Source of the DNA: Pseudomonas sp. AB6
Lineage (GTDB): Bacteria; Pseudomonadota; Gammaproteobacteria; Pseudomonadales; Pseudomonadaceae
Direction: 5' to 3'
DNA length: 64,000 nucleotides
Assembly: GCF_034314105.1 (NCBI RefSeq)
Contig: NZ_JAVIWJ010000001.1
Coordinates: forward strand, 965,501-1,029,500
Made by a program: the position numbers and the translations under genes. The notes under the pieces were generated by a model. That model made no database searches. It was not told the DNA's origin and worked only from the letters and a program-made list of their open reading frames with translations. Numbering within the stretch: position 1 is the first letter of the stretch; each line of letters opens with the position of its first letter. Shown here piece after piece: positions 28,915-36,841 of the stretch.

Positions 28915-29808
28915 TTATCGAGATTCTTCAGGAAAAAGATGCGTCTTCACGAAGTCTATGAATACGCGCAGCTTGAGTGCAGGGTGCTTGCCCGAGGGCC
29001 ACATGATCTTGAATGTGCCTGAGTCAGAACAGCCGTGAAGTATTCGGACTAACTTGCCGCAATCCAACCATTTACGAATGGCAAAGTCAGGCAAACAGGC
29101 GATGCCGATGCCTTGGACCGCAAAGCTAAGTCGGGCTTCGAGGTTATTGCAGACCATTGAGATTGGCAGCTGTAGGTCAATCTCCTGTTGATCTATACGC
29201 AAAGGCCAGACCTGTAGCTTCCCTGTGTTTGGGAAGCGAAATTGGATGCAGGCATGCTGCAGCAAATCGTTGACGTGCTGCGGGGCACCGTGTTGCAGAA
29301 AATAGTCGGGCGAGCCGACCAGGATCATTTTGTACTCCCCCAGATGACGTGAGGTCAGGCCTGAATCGGGAACCTCACCACTGCGCAGCACTGCGTCGTA
29401 ACCCTCCTCGATTATGTCGACTCGCCGATCATCGAATGTCAGATCCAGATCTACAGCAGGATAGGTTTTTTTGAAATTGGCCAGCACTTGCAAAAAGGGT
29501 TCGCCGATGAGAGGCAGGCTTATTTTCAAACGCCCGCTGGGGGCAGTATTAGCGTTTAAAAACTCGGCTTCGGCAGCGGCTATTTCGGCCAAAATGCGCC
29601 GGCTACGTTCCAGGAAACGTCTGCCGTCTTCGGTTAACGTGACGCTTCTGGTGCTGCGGTTAAACAGCCGCACTCCAAAGCGCTCTTCCAGGCGCACGAT
29701 GCTTTTGCCGACAGCGGATGCTGATACACCCAGCACGCGTCCGGTCGCGACGAAACTGCGTGTTTCAGCAACACAAACGAAAACGTTGAGAGTACTGAGG
29801 TTATCCAT
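28915..29808 (-). CDS. LysR-family transcriptional regulator
   Basis: 297 aa from the ATG at 29808. A GTG two codons earlier is equally possible. The HTH region reads FVATGRVLGVSASAVGKSIVRLE and then FGVRLFNRSTRSVTLTEDG. The effector domain contains SGRLKISLPLIGEPFLQ and a GYDAVLRSGEV segment typical of the CrgA-like LysR group. It is divergent from the dehydrogenase at 29975 (166 bp gap), which is the likely target. Confidence 0.92.
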   Translation of the reverse strand: MDNLSTLNVFVCVAETRSFVATGRVLGVSASAVGKSIVRLEERFGVRLFNRSTRSVTLTEDGRRFLERSRRILAEIAAAEAEFLNANTAPSGRLKISLPLIGEPFLQVLANFKKTYPAVDLDLTFDDRRVDIIEEGYDAVLRSGEVPDSGLTSRHLGEYKMILVGSPDYFLQHGAPQHVNDLLQHACIQFRFPNTGKLQVWPLRIDQQEIDLQLPISMVCNNLEARLSFAVQGIGIACLPDFAIRKWLDCGKLVRILHGCSDSGTFKIMWPSGKHPALKLRVFIDFVKTHLFPEESR

Positions 29809-29974
29809 TTTCACTCGATTGCGGACACGGCGTTCAAGAGGAAGCTAGCCGACGGGAACAGAGGCAATGTATTACGGAACACAATCTCCGTATAGCGCGG
29901 AGGTGGCACCCACTTAATTTACACGTTCACGACTCTTATCATCGGTGCTACTGAACCTAACCGAGGTAATCGTC

Positions 29975-31015
29975 ATGATTGATTCAATGAAACGCTGGGA
30001 AATTTCCTCATTTGGTCTCGATAATCTGGCCCAGGTTTCGGTACCACAACCGGAGCCTAAAGCCGGGGAAATAGTGGTAAAAATCGAAGCTGTTTCCCTT
30101 AACTATCGCGATACTGAAGTGATCGAAAACGGCATGACCGCGGAGCTGGTGTTCCCGTTTACCCCCGCGTCGGACATGTCAGGGACCGTCGTTGCGGTGG
30201 GTGACGGGGTGACTCGCTTTCGTGTCGGCGAGCGGGTCATATCCACTTATATTACCCAGTGGATCGATGGTCCACCCCAGACGTGGGACAAGATGCCAAC
30301 CCAGGGCGGCCCGATCCAAGGCATGCTCGCGCACTACGTCGCCACTCCAGCCGAGTGGTGCGTTCGGGCGCCAAATAGCCTTACCTCAACCGAGGCCAGT
30401 ACAATGCCCATCGCCGCCCTGACCGCCTGGATGGCGCTCATCGAGTTAGGCCATTTGCGCGCTGGGCAGACGGTGTTAGTCCAAGGCACCGGTGGTGTTT
30501 CGTTATTCGCTATACAGCTGGCAGCGGCCAGTGGCGCAACAGTGATTGTCACCAGTAGCAGCGACGAAAAGATCTCTCGGGCAATCAAACTCGGAGCCAG
30601 CCACGGTATTAATCGCATGGCTAGGCCTGATTGGCAGAACGCTGTACTTGAATTGACTGCTGGCCGAGGCGCTGATCACATTCTGGAAATGGCCGGGGGC
30701 GACAACCTTGGCCGATCGTTGCAAGCGGTAGTTCCCGGGGGTCGGGTTTCAATTATTGGTCTGCTCGAATCCGCAGAGTTGCGCACCTCGGTCATGGCTT
30801 TTCTGAGCCGTAGGGCTTGCATCGTCGCTGTTGCAGTGGGACCACGCCGTGCGTTGGAAGACTTGGTGCGAATGGTCGACAGTCACGGCCTCAAGCCGGT
30901 AATTGATGGGACTTATTCCTTCGACCAACTGCCGCAAGCGTTAGCTCACTTAAAACGGGGCGCGTTCGGCAAAGTCGTGATTGATTTCTCAATTGACGCT
31001 CAGATAGCCAAGTAA
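29975..31015 (+). CDS. NAD(P)-dependent MDR-family dehydrogenase/quinone reductase-like
   Basis: 346 aa from the ATG at 29975 (GAGG upstream). It is a medium-chain dehydrogenase. The N-terminal GroES-like domain (ASDMSGTVVAVGDGVTRFRVG) is followed by the Rossmann domain with VLVQGTGGVSLFAIQLA (residues about 170-186). The Cys/His zinc ligands of true alcohol dehydrogenases are not seen, so this is probably a zinc-free oxidoreductase acting on quinones or enones. It is controlled, by position, by the LysR gene next to it. Confidence 0.85.
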   Translation: MIDSMKRWEISSFGLDNLAQVSVPQPEPKAGEIVVKIEAVSLNYRDTEVIENGMTAELVFPFTPASDMSGTVVAVGDGVTRFRVGERVISTYITQWIDGPPQTWDKMPTQGGPIQGMLAHYVATPAEWCVRAPNSLTSTEASTMPIAALTAWMALIELGHLRAGQTVLVQGTGGVSLFAIQLAAASGATVIVTSSSDEKISRAIKLGASHGINRMARPDWQNAVLELTAGRGADHILEMAGGDNLGRSLQAVVPGGRVSIIGLLESAELRTSVMAFLSRRACIVAVAVGPRRALEDLVRMVDSHGLKPVIDGTYSFDQLPQALAHLKRGAFGKVVIDFSIDAQIAK

Positions 31016-31065
31016 ATGCATAACTTATTATTCTTAAATTATATTTTGTTGCTTGAAACACTGCG

Positions 31066-31153
31066 GTGGGAGTCAATTTGTTCGCGAATACAGGTGTTCA
31101 TGCGCACAGGAGGCTGAATACACCGACGCTTTCACGAATAAGTTCGCTCTCAA
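31066..31153. repeat. REP-like inverted pair
   Basis: GTGGGAGTCAATTTGTTCGCGAA (31066-31088) faces the imperfect complement TTCACGAATAAGTTCGCTCTCAA (31131-31153) across about 42 bp. The spacing and core match the pair at 9364-9445. The rest of the 266-bp gap holds no gene. Confidence 0.7.
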
Positions 31154-31281
31154 GGGGGTTGGTGGCAGACCCTACACCTAAAAGCGCGATGCCGCAGATA
31201 CTAGGAAATTGCCTACATTAGTAGGGTGTTTGCTATGCGGTCAGCCGACCGTGGTACAGCTTGCAGAAGAGGAGACCGCCC

Positions 31282-32127
31282 GTGTCTATTATTGAAAAAG
31301 CATTGACGTTTCAACGTTGTCATCGCCGAGGGCAGCCGTTGATTGTTCCCAATCCTTGGGATGCCGGTAGCGCTAAGGTATTGGCAGCGCTTGGATTCGA
31401 GGCGTTGGCCACAACAAGCGCTGGCTTAGCCTTTAGCTTGGGAAAAAGAGATGCTGAAGGGGCTCTGTCGCGTGACGAGGTGCTTGAGAATGCCCGGCGT
31501 ATAGTCGAAGCAACGAGCCTGCCGGTAACTGCAGATCTGGAAAATGGGTTTGGAGACTCCCCCGAAGAGGTGGCATACACCATTCATGCCGCTGCGAAAG
31601 TAGGGCTTGTTGGGGGTTCAATCGAAGATGCAACCGGCAACTTGAAGCATCGTATCTATGATTTCAATCATGCCGTAGAGCGCGTGGCTGCTGGTGTTGA
31701 GGCCGCACGAAGTCTGCCGTTCCCTTTTGTATTTGTGGCGCGTGCTGAAAATTTCATCTGTGGTCGGCCTGACCTGGACGATACGCTTCGCCGATTAATT
31801 GCGTTTCAAGAAGCTGGCGCCGATGTTTTGTTCGCTCCCGGCTTACCTGATCTGGAAACGATTCGGCTCGTGTGCGCTGCATTGGAGAAACCAGTAAACG
31901 TGCTGATGAGTTTGGGCGGTAGTGCATTAACTGTCGATGAACTCGCTCAAGCGGGCGTTCAGAGAATAAGCCTTGGTAGCTCCCTTGCACGGGCCGCCAT
32001 GGGGGCGTTTATTCGCGCCGCCGAAGAGGTGAAAAACAGCGGTACCTTTAGTTTTTCAGGTAGCGCTACAAGCTTTGCTGACGCCAACCGGTTCATGACG
32101 TCCACGGGTGATGAATCAGTGGTTTAG
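31282..32127 (+). CDS. isocitrate lyase/PEP mutase-family protein
   Basis: 281 aa from the GTG at 31282, chosen for the AAGAGGAGA site 8 bases upstream. A TTG at 31261 would put that site inside the gene. The TIM barrel carries VPNPWDAGSAKVLAALGFEA, the metal-binding DLENGFGDSPEEV and SIEDATG. The KKCGH loop of (methyl)isocitrate lyases is missing, so a carboxyphosphonoenolpyruvate-mutase or oxaloacetate-decarboxylase-like activity is more plausible. The reaction is uncertain. Confidence 0.85.
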   Translation: MSIIEKALTFQRCHRRGQPLIVPNPWDAGSAKVLAALGFEALATTSAGLAFSLGKRDAEGALSRDEVLENARRIVEATSLPVTADLENGFGDSPEEVAYTIHAAAKVGLVGGSIEDATGNLKHRIYDFNHAVERVAAGVEAARSLPFPFVFVARAENFICGRPDLDDTLRRLIAFQEAGADVLFAPGLPDLETIRLVCAALEKPVNVLMSLGGSALTVDELAQAGVQRISLGSSLARAAMGAFIRAAEEVKNSGTFSFSGSATSFADANRFMTSTGDESVV

Positions 32128-32320
32128 GTAACCCCCGAAGTTCAACACGCCTGTGTGTTCAAGAGCTGTGTGTGTTGGCGAACATCACCAATAAGCACTT
32201 GCTGTGAACCTGCAAGCACTCACCGGGTCGGAAAAATAAGCACGCCTCGCGCAATCGTCTTAGCGGTAAATCGACGTTTTGGTGGGCGCCATTTTCGCTT
32301 ATTGAATCGGAGAGTTATTC

Positions 32321-33178
32321 ATGAAATCTTACCCACGCCCACCTTTTGCCGATCAACATCAAAATGTCCCAGGTGATCAACATCGCATGAATCCAGTGCC
32401 TGATTGTGGTGAAGAGAGCTACATAGGTGCAGGACGACTGACCAACAAAGTTGCGTTAATTACCGGTGCCGACAGTGGCATTGGCCGAGCGGTGGCGATT
32501 GCGTTTGCCCGCGAAGGCGCTGACGTTGCCCTTTCTTATCTGGATGAACATGAAGACGCCAAGGCGACTGCGCAGCTGATTGAACAGGCGGGTCGGCAGT
32601 GCTTACTAATGCCCGGAGACCTCGCTCAACGCTCGCATTGCCTGAGCATCGTGGATCAGACGGTGGAGCGCTTCGGACGCATCGATATTTTGGTCAACAA
32701 CGCGGCCTTTCAAATGACCCACCAAAGCCTGGAGGAAATTCCTGACGAGGAGTGGGTGCGTACGTTTGATGTGAATATCACCGCCATGTTTCGCATCACT
32801 CAGGCCGCGCTCAAACACATGGCCGAGGGCAGCTCGATCATAAATACCAGCTCGGTCAATTCCGACATGCCTAAGCCGACGTTACTGGCCTATGCTGCCA
32901 CCAAAGGCGCCATCGCCAACTTTAGCGCTGGGCTTGCCGAGCTATTGGGCGAGAAAGGCATTCGAGTCAACAGTGTGGCCCCCGGCCCAATCTGGACCCC
33001 GCTGATTGTCTCGACCATGACCTCCGAGGACATTACCTCATTCGGATCGCAGACGCCGTTGGGCCGTCCTGGCCAACCGGCAGAGCTGGCGCCTCTGTAT
33101 GTGTTGCTGGCCTCTAACGAGTCCAGTTACATTTCCGGGTCGAGAATTGGCGTCACTGGTGGCAAACCCATTCTTTGA
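32321..33178 (+). CDS. SDR-family oxidoreductase, YghA-like
   Basis: 285 aa with a 40-residue N-terminal arm (YPRPPFADQHQNVPGDQHRM) that marks the YghA-type glucose/ribitol dehydrogenase-like SDRs. TGADSGIG (residues about 48-55) binds NAD(P), and NNAAFQ, a Ser pair (NTSSVNS) and YAATK form the active site. GGAGAG lies 10 bases before the ATG. The substrate is not known. In Bacillus the relatives are general-stress proteins, which is notable beside the following stressosome genes. Confidence 0.88.
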   Translation: MKSYPRPPFADQHQNVPGDQHRMNPVPDCGEESYIGAGRLTNKVALITGADSGIGRAVAIAFAREGADVALSYLDEHEDAKATAQLIEQAGRQCLLMPGDLAQRSHCLSIVDQTVERFGRIDILVNNAAFQMTHQSLEEIPDEEWVRTFDVNITAMFRITQAALKHMAEGSSIINTSSVNSDMPKPTLLAYAATKGAIANFSAGLAELLGEKGIRVNSVAPGPIWTPLIVSTMTSEDITSFGSQTPLGRPGQPAELAPLYVLLASNESSYISGSRIGVTGGKPIL

Positions 33179-33361
33179 CAGGGGGCTGATCATGGGGCGC
33201 CATGGCCCCTTGATCGTCTGTCACAATGATGGGCATCATTGGCTGTAATTATGTTTCTGAATTGCCCGGCGCGTACGCGGTCCAAGAGGCTTGCAGGATT
33301 CCTGTTGGTTAATGGGAAGTCGTTGGAAGGGCCTATCGCTTTCTATCAGGAGTTAAAGCAC

Positions 33362-34213
33362 ATGGCGGCATTGCAACAGCGCACCACCGACGCGATGAAA
33401 AAGTCCCAATCGCAATTGTCTGCTACCTGGCTCGCCGGGCTTGAAGCGAGCGGCGCTACACGCAATTTGAAAGAGGACGATCTCAAGCAGCAGGTGGCGG
33501 AGTTTTTGCGTTTGATTGTCGCGGTATGGGAGAAAGGCAGCACGCAGAGTCTTGCTGGCGGCGACTGGGATGAAACCCGTCAGTTTCTCGAAAAGTTGTC
33601 TCATAGTCGGGCGCTGCTCGGACAGGACTCTCAACAAACAGCGAGTTTCATCTTTTCATTGAAAGGTGCGCTATTCGCTGTTCTGCAAAGTGAGTACAAA
33701 GACGATCCCGCCATGTTGGCTGATCAGCTCTGGCAGATATCTGAATTGCTGGACGCATTAGGCATGCACACTATTCGCACGTTTCAGAAGTCTCGCGAAG
33801 CGGTGATCAAGCGTCAGCAAGAAGAGCTGCTGGAGCTTTCTACGCCAGTGGTGAAATTGTGGGACGGCGTGCTCGCCCTTCCGATGATTGGCACACTGGA
33901 TTCCCAGCGCACACAGGTAGTAATGGAGTCACTGCTACAACGCATCGTTGATACCGGTTCAGAAATCGCCATCATCGACATCACCGGTGTACCCACGGTT
34001 GATACCTTGGTTGCTCAGCATTTGCTGAAAACCGTGACCGCGATTCGATTGATGGGCGCCGATTGCATCATCAGCGGCGTACGTCCGCAAATTGCCCAAA
34101 CCATCGTCCATTTGGGTCTGGACCTACAGGGCGTGGTTACTAAAGCTAACCTGGCTGATGCATTGGCACTGGCGCTGCGACGTCTGGGCGTGACTGTTAC
34201 CAAGGCGGTATAA
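33362..34213 (+). CDS. rsbR: RsbR-type stressosome protein (sensor + STAS domain)
   Basis: 283 aa from the ATG at 33362 with AGGAG upstream. The ORF is open from 33239, but that leader looks non-coding. The N-terminal half (residues 1-150) is helical and resembles the RsbR sensory domain. The STAS domain covers about 165-283 and includes DITGVPTVDTLVAQHLL and GVRPQIAQTIVHLGLDL. Thr215 (VDT) and Thr247 (AQT) match the residues that RsbT phosphorylates in Bacillus RsbR. It is expected to form the stressosome core with RsbS. First gene of a tightly packed six-gene run. Confidence 0.87.
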   Translation: MAALQQRTTDAMKKSQSQLSATWLAGLEASGATRNLKEDDLKQQVAEFLRLIVAVWEKGSTQSLAGGDWDETRQFLEKLSHSRALLGQDSQQTASFIFSLKGALFAVLQSEYKDDPAMLADQLWQISELLDALGMHTIRTFQKSREAVIKRQQEELLELSTPVVKLWDGVLALPMIGTLDSQRTQVVMESLLQRIVDTGSEIAIIDITGVPTVDTLVAQHLLKTVTAIRLMGADCIISGVRPQIAQTIVHLGLDLQGVVTKANLADALALALRRLGVTVTKAV

Positions 34214-34215
34214 CG

Positions 34216-34488
34216 ATGGAGCGAATTCCGATCCTTCAAATGGGTGACTTCTTACTGGTCACCATCCAGGTCGACATGCATGACCAGCTCGCGCTGACCC
34301 TGCAAGATGACCTGTCCGAACGAATCAGCCGAACATCGGCGCGTGGCGTGCTGATCGATATTTCTGCGCTGGATATGGTGGACTCGTTCATCGGCCGAAT
34401 GATCGGCACTATTTCCGGATTGTCTCGGATCATGGATGCAGAAACGGTTCTGGTTGGCATGCAGCCGGCAGTGGCTATTACGGCATGA
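34216..34488 (+). CDS. rsbS: RsbS-type STAS protein, C-terminally truncated by frameshift
   Basis: 90 aa where about 115-120 is normal. It begins two bases after the rsbR stop. The STAS fold is clear (VTIQVDMHDQLALTLQDDL, GVLIDISALDMVDSFIGRMI), and Ser57 in VDSF matches the RsbT phosphorylation site. After MQPAVAIT the frame runs into a stop. The missing end (GMTLPGVSTALNVERGMKLL and on) is encoded immediately after, in another frame, to 34565. A deletion of about 13 bp near 34481 would explain it. Either the protein is impaired, or the tail is made by reinitiation. Confidence 0.8.
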   Translation: MERIPILQMGDFLLVTIQVDMHDQLALTLQDDLSERISRTSARGVLIDISALDMVDSFIGRMIGTISGLSRIMDAETVLVGMQPAVAITA

Positions 34489-34565
34489 CGCTGCCGGGTG
34501 TCAGCACAGCGCTTAACGTTGAGCGTGGCATGAAGTTGCTGCGCGAGCGGGTGCTTGCGCAATGA
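34485..34565 (+). pseudogene. displaced C-terminal segment of rsbS
   Basis: The ATG at 34485 overlaps the truncated rsbS stop (ATGA). The 26 codons that follow encode TLPGVSTALNVERGMKLLRE and end at TGA 34563-34565, which in turn overlaps the rsbT start. In intact RsbS proteins this is the continuous C-terminus. The overlap could allow translation of the tail as a separate peptide. Confidence 0.65.
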
Positions 34566-34966
34566 TCGTACGCAACAGCGGCACTCAGCCGGTTGTTATC
34601 GAACAGGACGTAGTGCTTGCGCGGCAGCTGGTGCGTAAGTTGGCGCAAGATTGCGCAATGCGTTTGATCGACTTGACCAAAATGGTCACGGCGGTGAGTG
34701 AGTTGGCACGAAACACCATGGTGCATGGCGGCGGTGGGGACATGGAATGGCAGATTTTGGAGGACGGCTTGCGTACCGGCCTTCGTATAACATTCCGTGA
34801 CGAAGGGCCGGGAATCCCCGACCTCAAGCTGGCTATGACCGATGGCTGGACTTCCGGCAACGGATTGGGCTTGGGGTTGACCGGGGCCAAGCGCTTGGTT
34901 GACGAGTTCGAGCTGGACACTACGCCGGGTGCAGGCACCCGGGTAACGATTACCCGATGGACCTAA
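34562..34966 (+). CDS. rsbT: RsbT-type anti-sigma/switch serine-threonine kinase
   Basis: 134 aa GHKL-fold kinase. The N box is SELARNTMVHGGGG, the G1 box DEGPGIPD, and the G2 region GNGLGLGLTGAKRLVDEF. In Bacillus, RsbT phosphorylates RsbR and RsbS, is then released from the stressosome and activates the RsbU phosphatase. Here the start overlaps the displaced rsbS tail by 4 bases (ATGA), and the end overlaps the next gene by 10. No rsbU-like regulatory domain is present nearby. The downstream fused phosphatase is the likely partner (inference). Confidence 0.9.
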   Translation: MIVRNSGTQPVVIEQDVVLARQLVRKLAQDCAMRLIDLTKMVTAVSELARNTMVHGGGGDMEWQILEDGLRTGLRITFRDEGPGIPDLKLAMTDGWTSGNGLGLGLTGAKRLVDEFELDTTPGAGTRVTITRWT

Positions 34967-35973
34967 ACCTGCGCAGTTGTTTGACCGAGGTTCTGCTGGT
35001 GGAAGACAGCAGCCAGGTAGGTTTTGCCCGACGTACCGCACAGAAACTCGCTGAGCAGATTGGCTTTGATGCCACTGAGGCCGGGCGGGTTGCCCTGGTA
35101 GTTACGGAGTTGGCTAGCAATCTGCTCAAACATGCTGGCAGCGGCGAGCTACACCTGCGGATCTTACCCAGAGATCCTCATCAAGGGTTAGAGGTGCTGG
35201 CTATTGATCGCGGTCCCGGCTTCGATCTGCAAGCATGTCTGGCTGATGGATATTCCACCGGTGGCACTCAAGGCATTGGCCTTGGCGCTGTTTCCCGTCA
35301 GGCAGATGTGTTCGACGTTTATTCGGACTCCCGTGGCGCGGTCTTGTTAGCGCGTTTTTTCCGGCGTCTGGACAAGGCTGCAGATTATCGTATTGGCGTC
35401 AGTCAGCATTCATTACATAACGATTCTGCGTGTGGGGATGTGTGGGCGTTATCGTTTAAAGGGCCACGCATCAGCGCGTTGATTATCGACGGACTGGGTC
35501 ACGGTGAGGACGCTCAAGTCGCAGGTTTTGCAGGTGCGTCTTCTTTTGCCCAGAATCCATTGGCTGACCCATTATTCTCGCTTGAAGATATGCACCACGC
35601 CATGCAAGGCACACGGGGTGGCGCCGTGGCCGTCGCCCAGTTCGATCAGGCCGACCAGAGGTTGCGGTTTGTGGGCATCGGTAATATCAGCGCCAGTATT
35701 GTCAGTGCGGAAAAATCCCGTGGGATGGCATCGCATCCCGGCATCGTTGGCCTGCGATACCGCAAAGCGCAGGTGTTTGAGTTTTCTGATGTCAGCGGGC
35801 ATCTGTTGATCATGCACAGCGATGGCTTGCAGTCGCGCTGGAATCTCAGGGATTATCCCGGCTTGATGCTTCGTCATCCTGCGATTATTGCGGCTTTGCT
35901 ACACCGCGATTACTGCCGCGGCCGAGACGACATCACGGTTTTGGTAGTTGCATTGGAGAACCCTCATGTCTGA
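34957..35973 (+). CDS. fused GHKL anti-sigma kinase and SpoIIE-type PP2C phosphatase
   Basis: 338 aa. Residues about 10-130 are a second RsbW/RsbT-like ATPase domain (ALVVTELASNLLKHAGSGEL, IDRGPGFD, GGTQGIGLGAVSRQAD). Residues about 145-335 are a SpoIIE phosphatase (GDVWALSF, ALIIDGLGHGEDA with the metal Asp, HSDGLQSRW, GRDDITVLVVA). It combines a kinase-like and a phosphatase domain in one chain, RsbX-like in position. It overlaps rsbT by 10 bp and the histidine kinase gene by 8 bp, so the six genes are translated as a unit. Confidence 0.87.
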   Translation: MDLNLRSCLTEVLLVEDSSQVGFARRTAQKLAEQIGFDATEAGRVALVVTELASNLLKHAGSGELHLRILPRDPHQGLEVLAIDRGPGFDLQACLADGYSTGGTQGIGLGAVSRQADVFDVYSDSRGAVLLARFFRRLDKAADYRIGVSQHSLHNDSACGDVWALSFKGPRISALIIDGLGHGEDAQVAGFAGASSFAQNPLADPLFSLEDMHHAMQGTRGGAVAVAQFDQADQRLRFVGIGNISASIVSAEKSRGMASHPGIVGLRYRKAQVFEFSDVSGHLLIMHSDGLQSRWNLRDYPGLMLRHPAIIAALLHRDYCRGRDDITVLVVALENPHV

Positions 35974-36841
35974 AACCACGCCTATAGACAACAATGAAGC
36001 GATTCTGGAACTTCAACGATTACGCATTGAAGTGACGGCATTGCGTTCCGAACTGAATGAAACCAATCAGGGAGTGCTCGCCCTTTATGCTGAGCTGGAC
36101 ACTCAGGCGCAAGACTTGCGTCAGGCGTCGGATCTAAAGAGTCGTTTCCTCTCTTACATGAGCCATGAATTCAGAACCCCGTTAGGCTCGATTCTTAGCA
36201 TTGCCAGCCTGCTGGCAGACGAGCTTGATGGCCCGCTTAGTCCCGAGCAACACAAGCAGGTCGGGTTTGTCAGCGCTTCGGCACGAGAGCTGAGTGACAT
36301 GGTCGACGACTTGCTGGACTTGGCCAAAATTGAGGCCGGGCGCATTACTATTTCCCCGGCCTGGTTCGACATGCTCGATCTCTTTGCAGCCTTGAGAGGC
36401 ATGTTTCGGCCCATCGTAGATAGAACTTCTGTAGACCTCGTTTTTGAGGAGCCGGTGGGCATGCCTCGGCTCTATACCGATGACAAAAAGCTTGCGCAGA
36501 TCCTGCGTAACTTCATTTCCAATTCCCTCAAATTCACTGAGCGTGGTGAGGTGCGGGTGTCGACGCGGATGGAAAGCGAGACGCAGGTCCGATTTGCGGT
36601 CACCGATACCGGGATTGGCATTCCTGCTGAACTTCACAGTGCACTGTTCGAAGACTTCTCCCAACTCGACTCGCCGTTGCAAAAGCGTTTGCGTGGCACT
36701 GGCCTGGGGCTTTCTCTATGCAAGCGGTTTGCCGCGCTGCTTGGTGGCCATGTAGGTGTGGAAAGCCAGCCGGGCATAGGTTCTACATTCTTTGTGATCA
36801 TCCCATTGGCGGTTGCCTTGGAGTCAAGCGATGGCACGTGA
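35966..36841 (+). CDS. soluble sensor histidine kinase
   Basis: 291 aa from the ATG at 35966. There is no transmembrane segment. The N-terminal 55 residues are a coiled coil (ELQRLRIEVTALRSELNETN). The HisKA domain has SHEFRTPLG with His67, and the ATPase has FISNSLKFTERG (N), DTGIGIP (G1) and GTGLGLSLCKRFA (G2). Input presumably comes from protein contacts, perhaps with the stressosome. The stop lies inside the next gene (11-bp overlap), so kinase and hybrid are co-translated. Confidence 0.92.
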   Translation: MSETTPIDNNEAILELQRLRIEVTALRSELNETNQGVLALYAELDTQAQDLRQASDLKSRFLSYMSHEFRTPLGSILSIASLLADELDGPLSPEQHKQVGFVSASARELSDMVDDLLDLAKIEAGRITISPAWFDMLDLFAALRGMFRPIVDRTSVDLVFEEPVGMPRLYTDDKKLAQILRNFISNSLKFTERGEVRVSTRMESETQVRFAVTDTGIGIPAELHSALFEDFSQLDSPLQKRLRGTGLGLSLCKRFAALLGGHVGVESQPGIGSTFFVIIPLAVALESSDGT

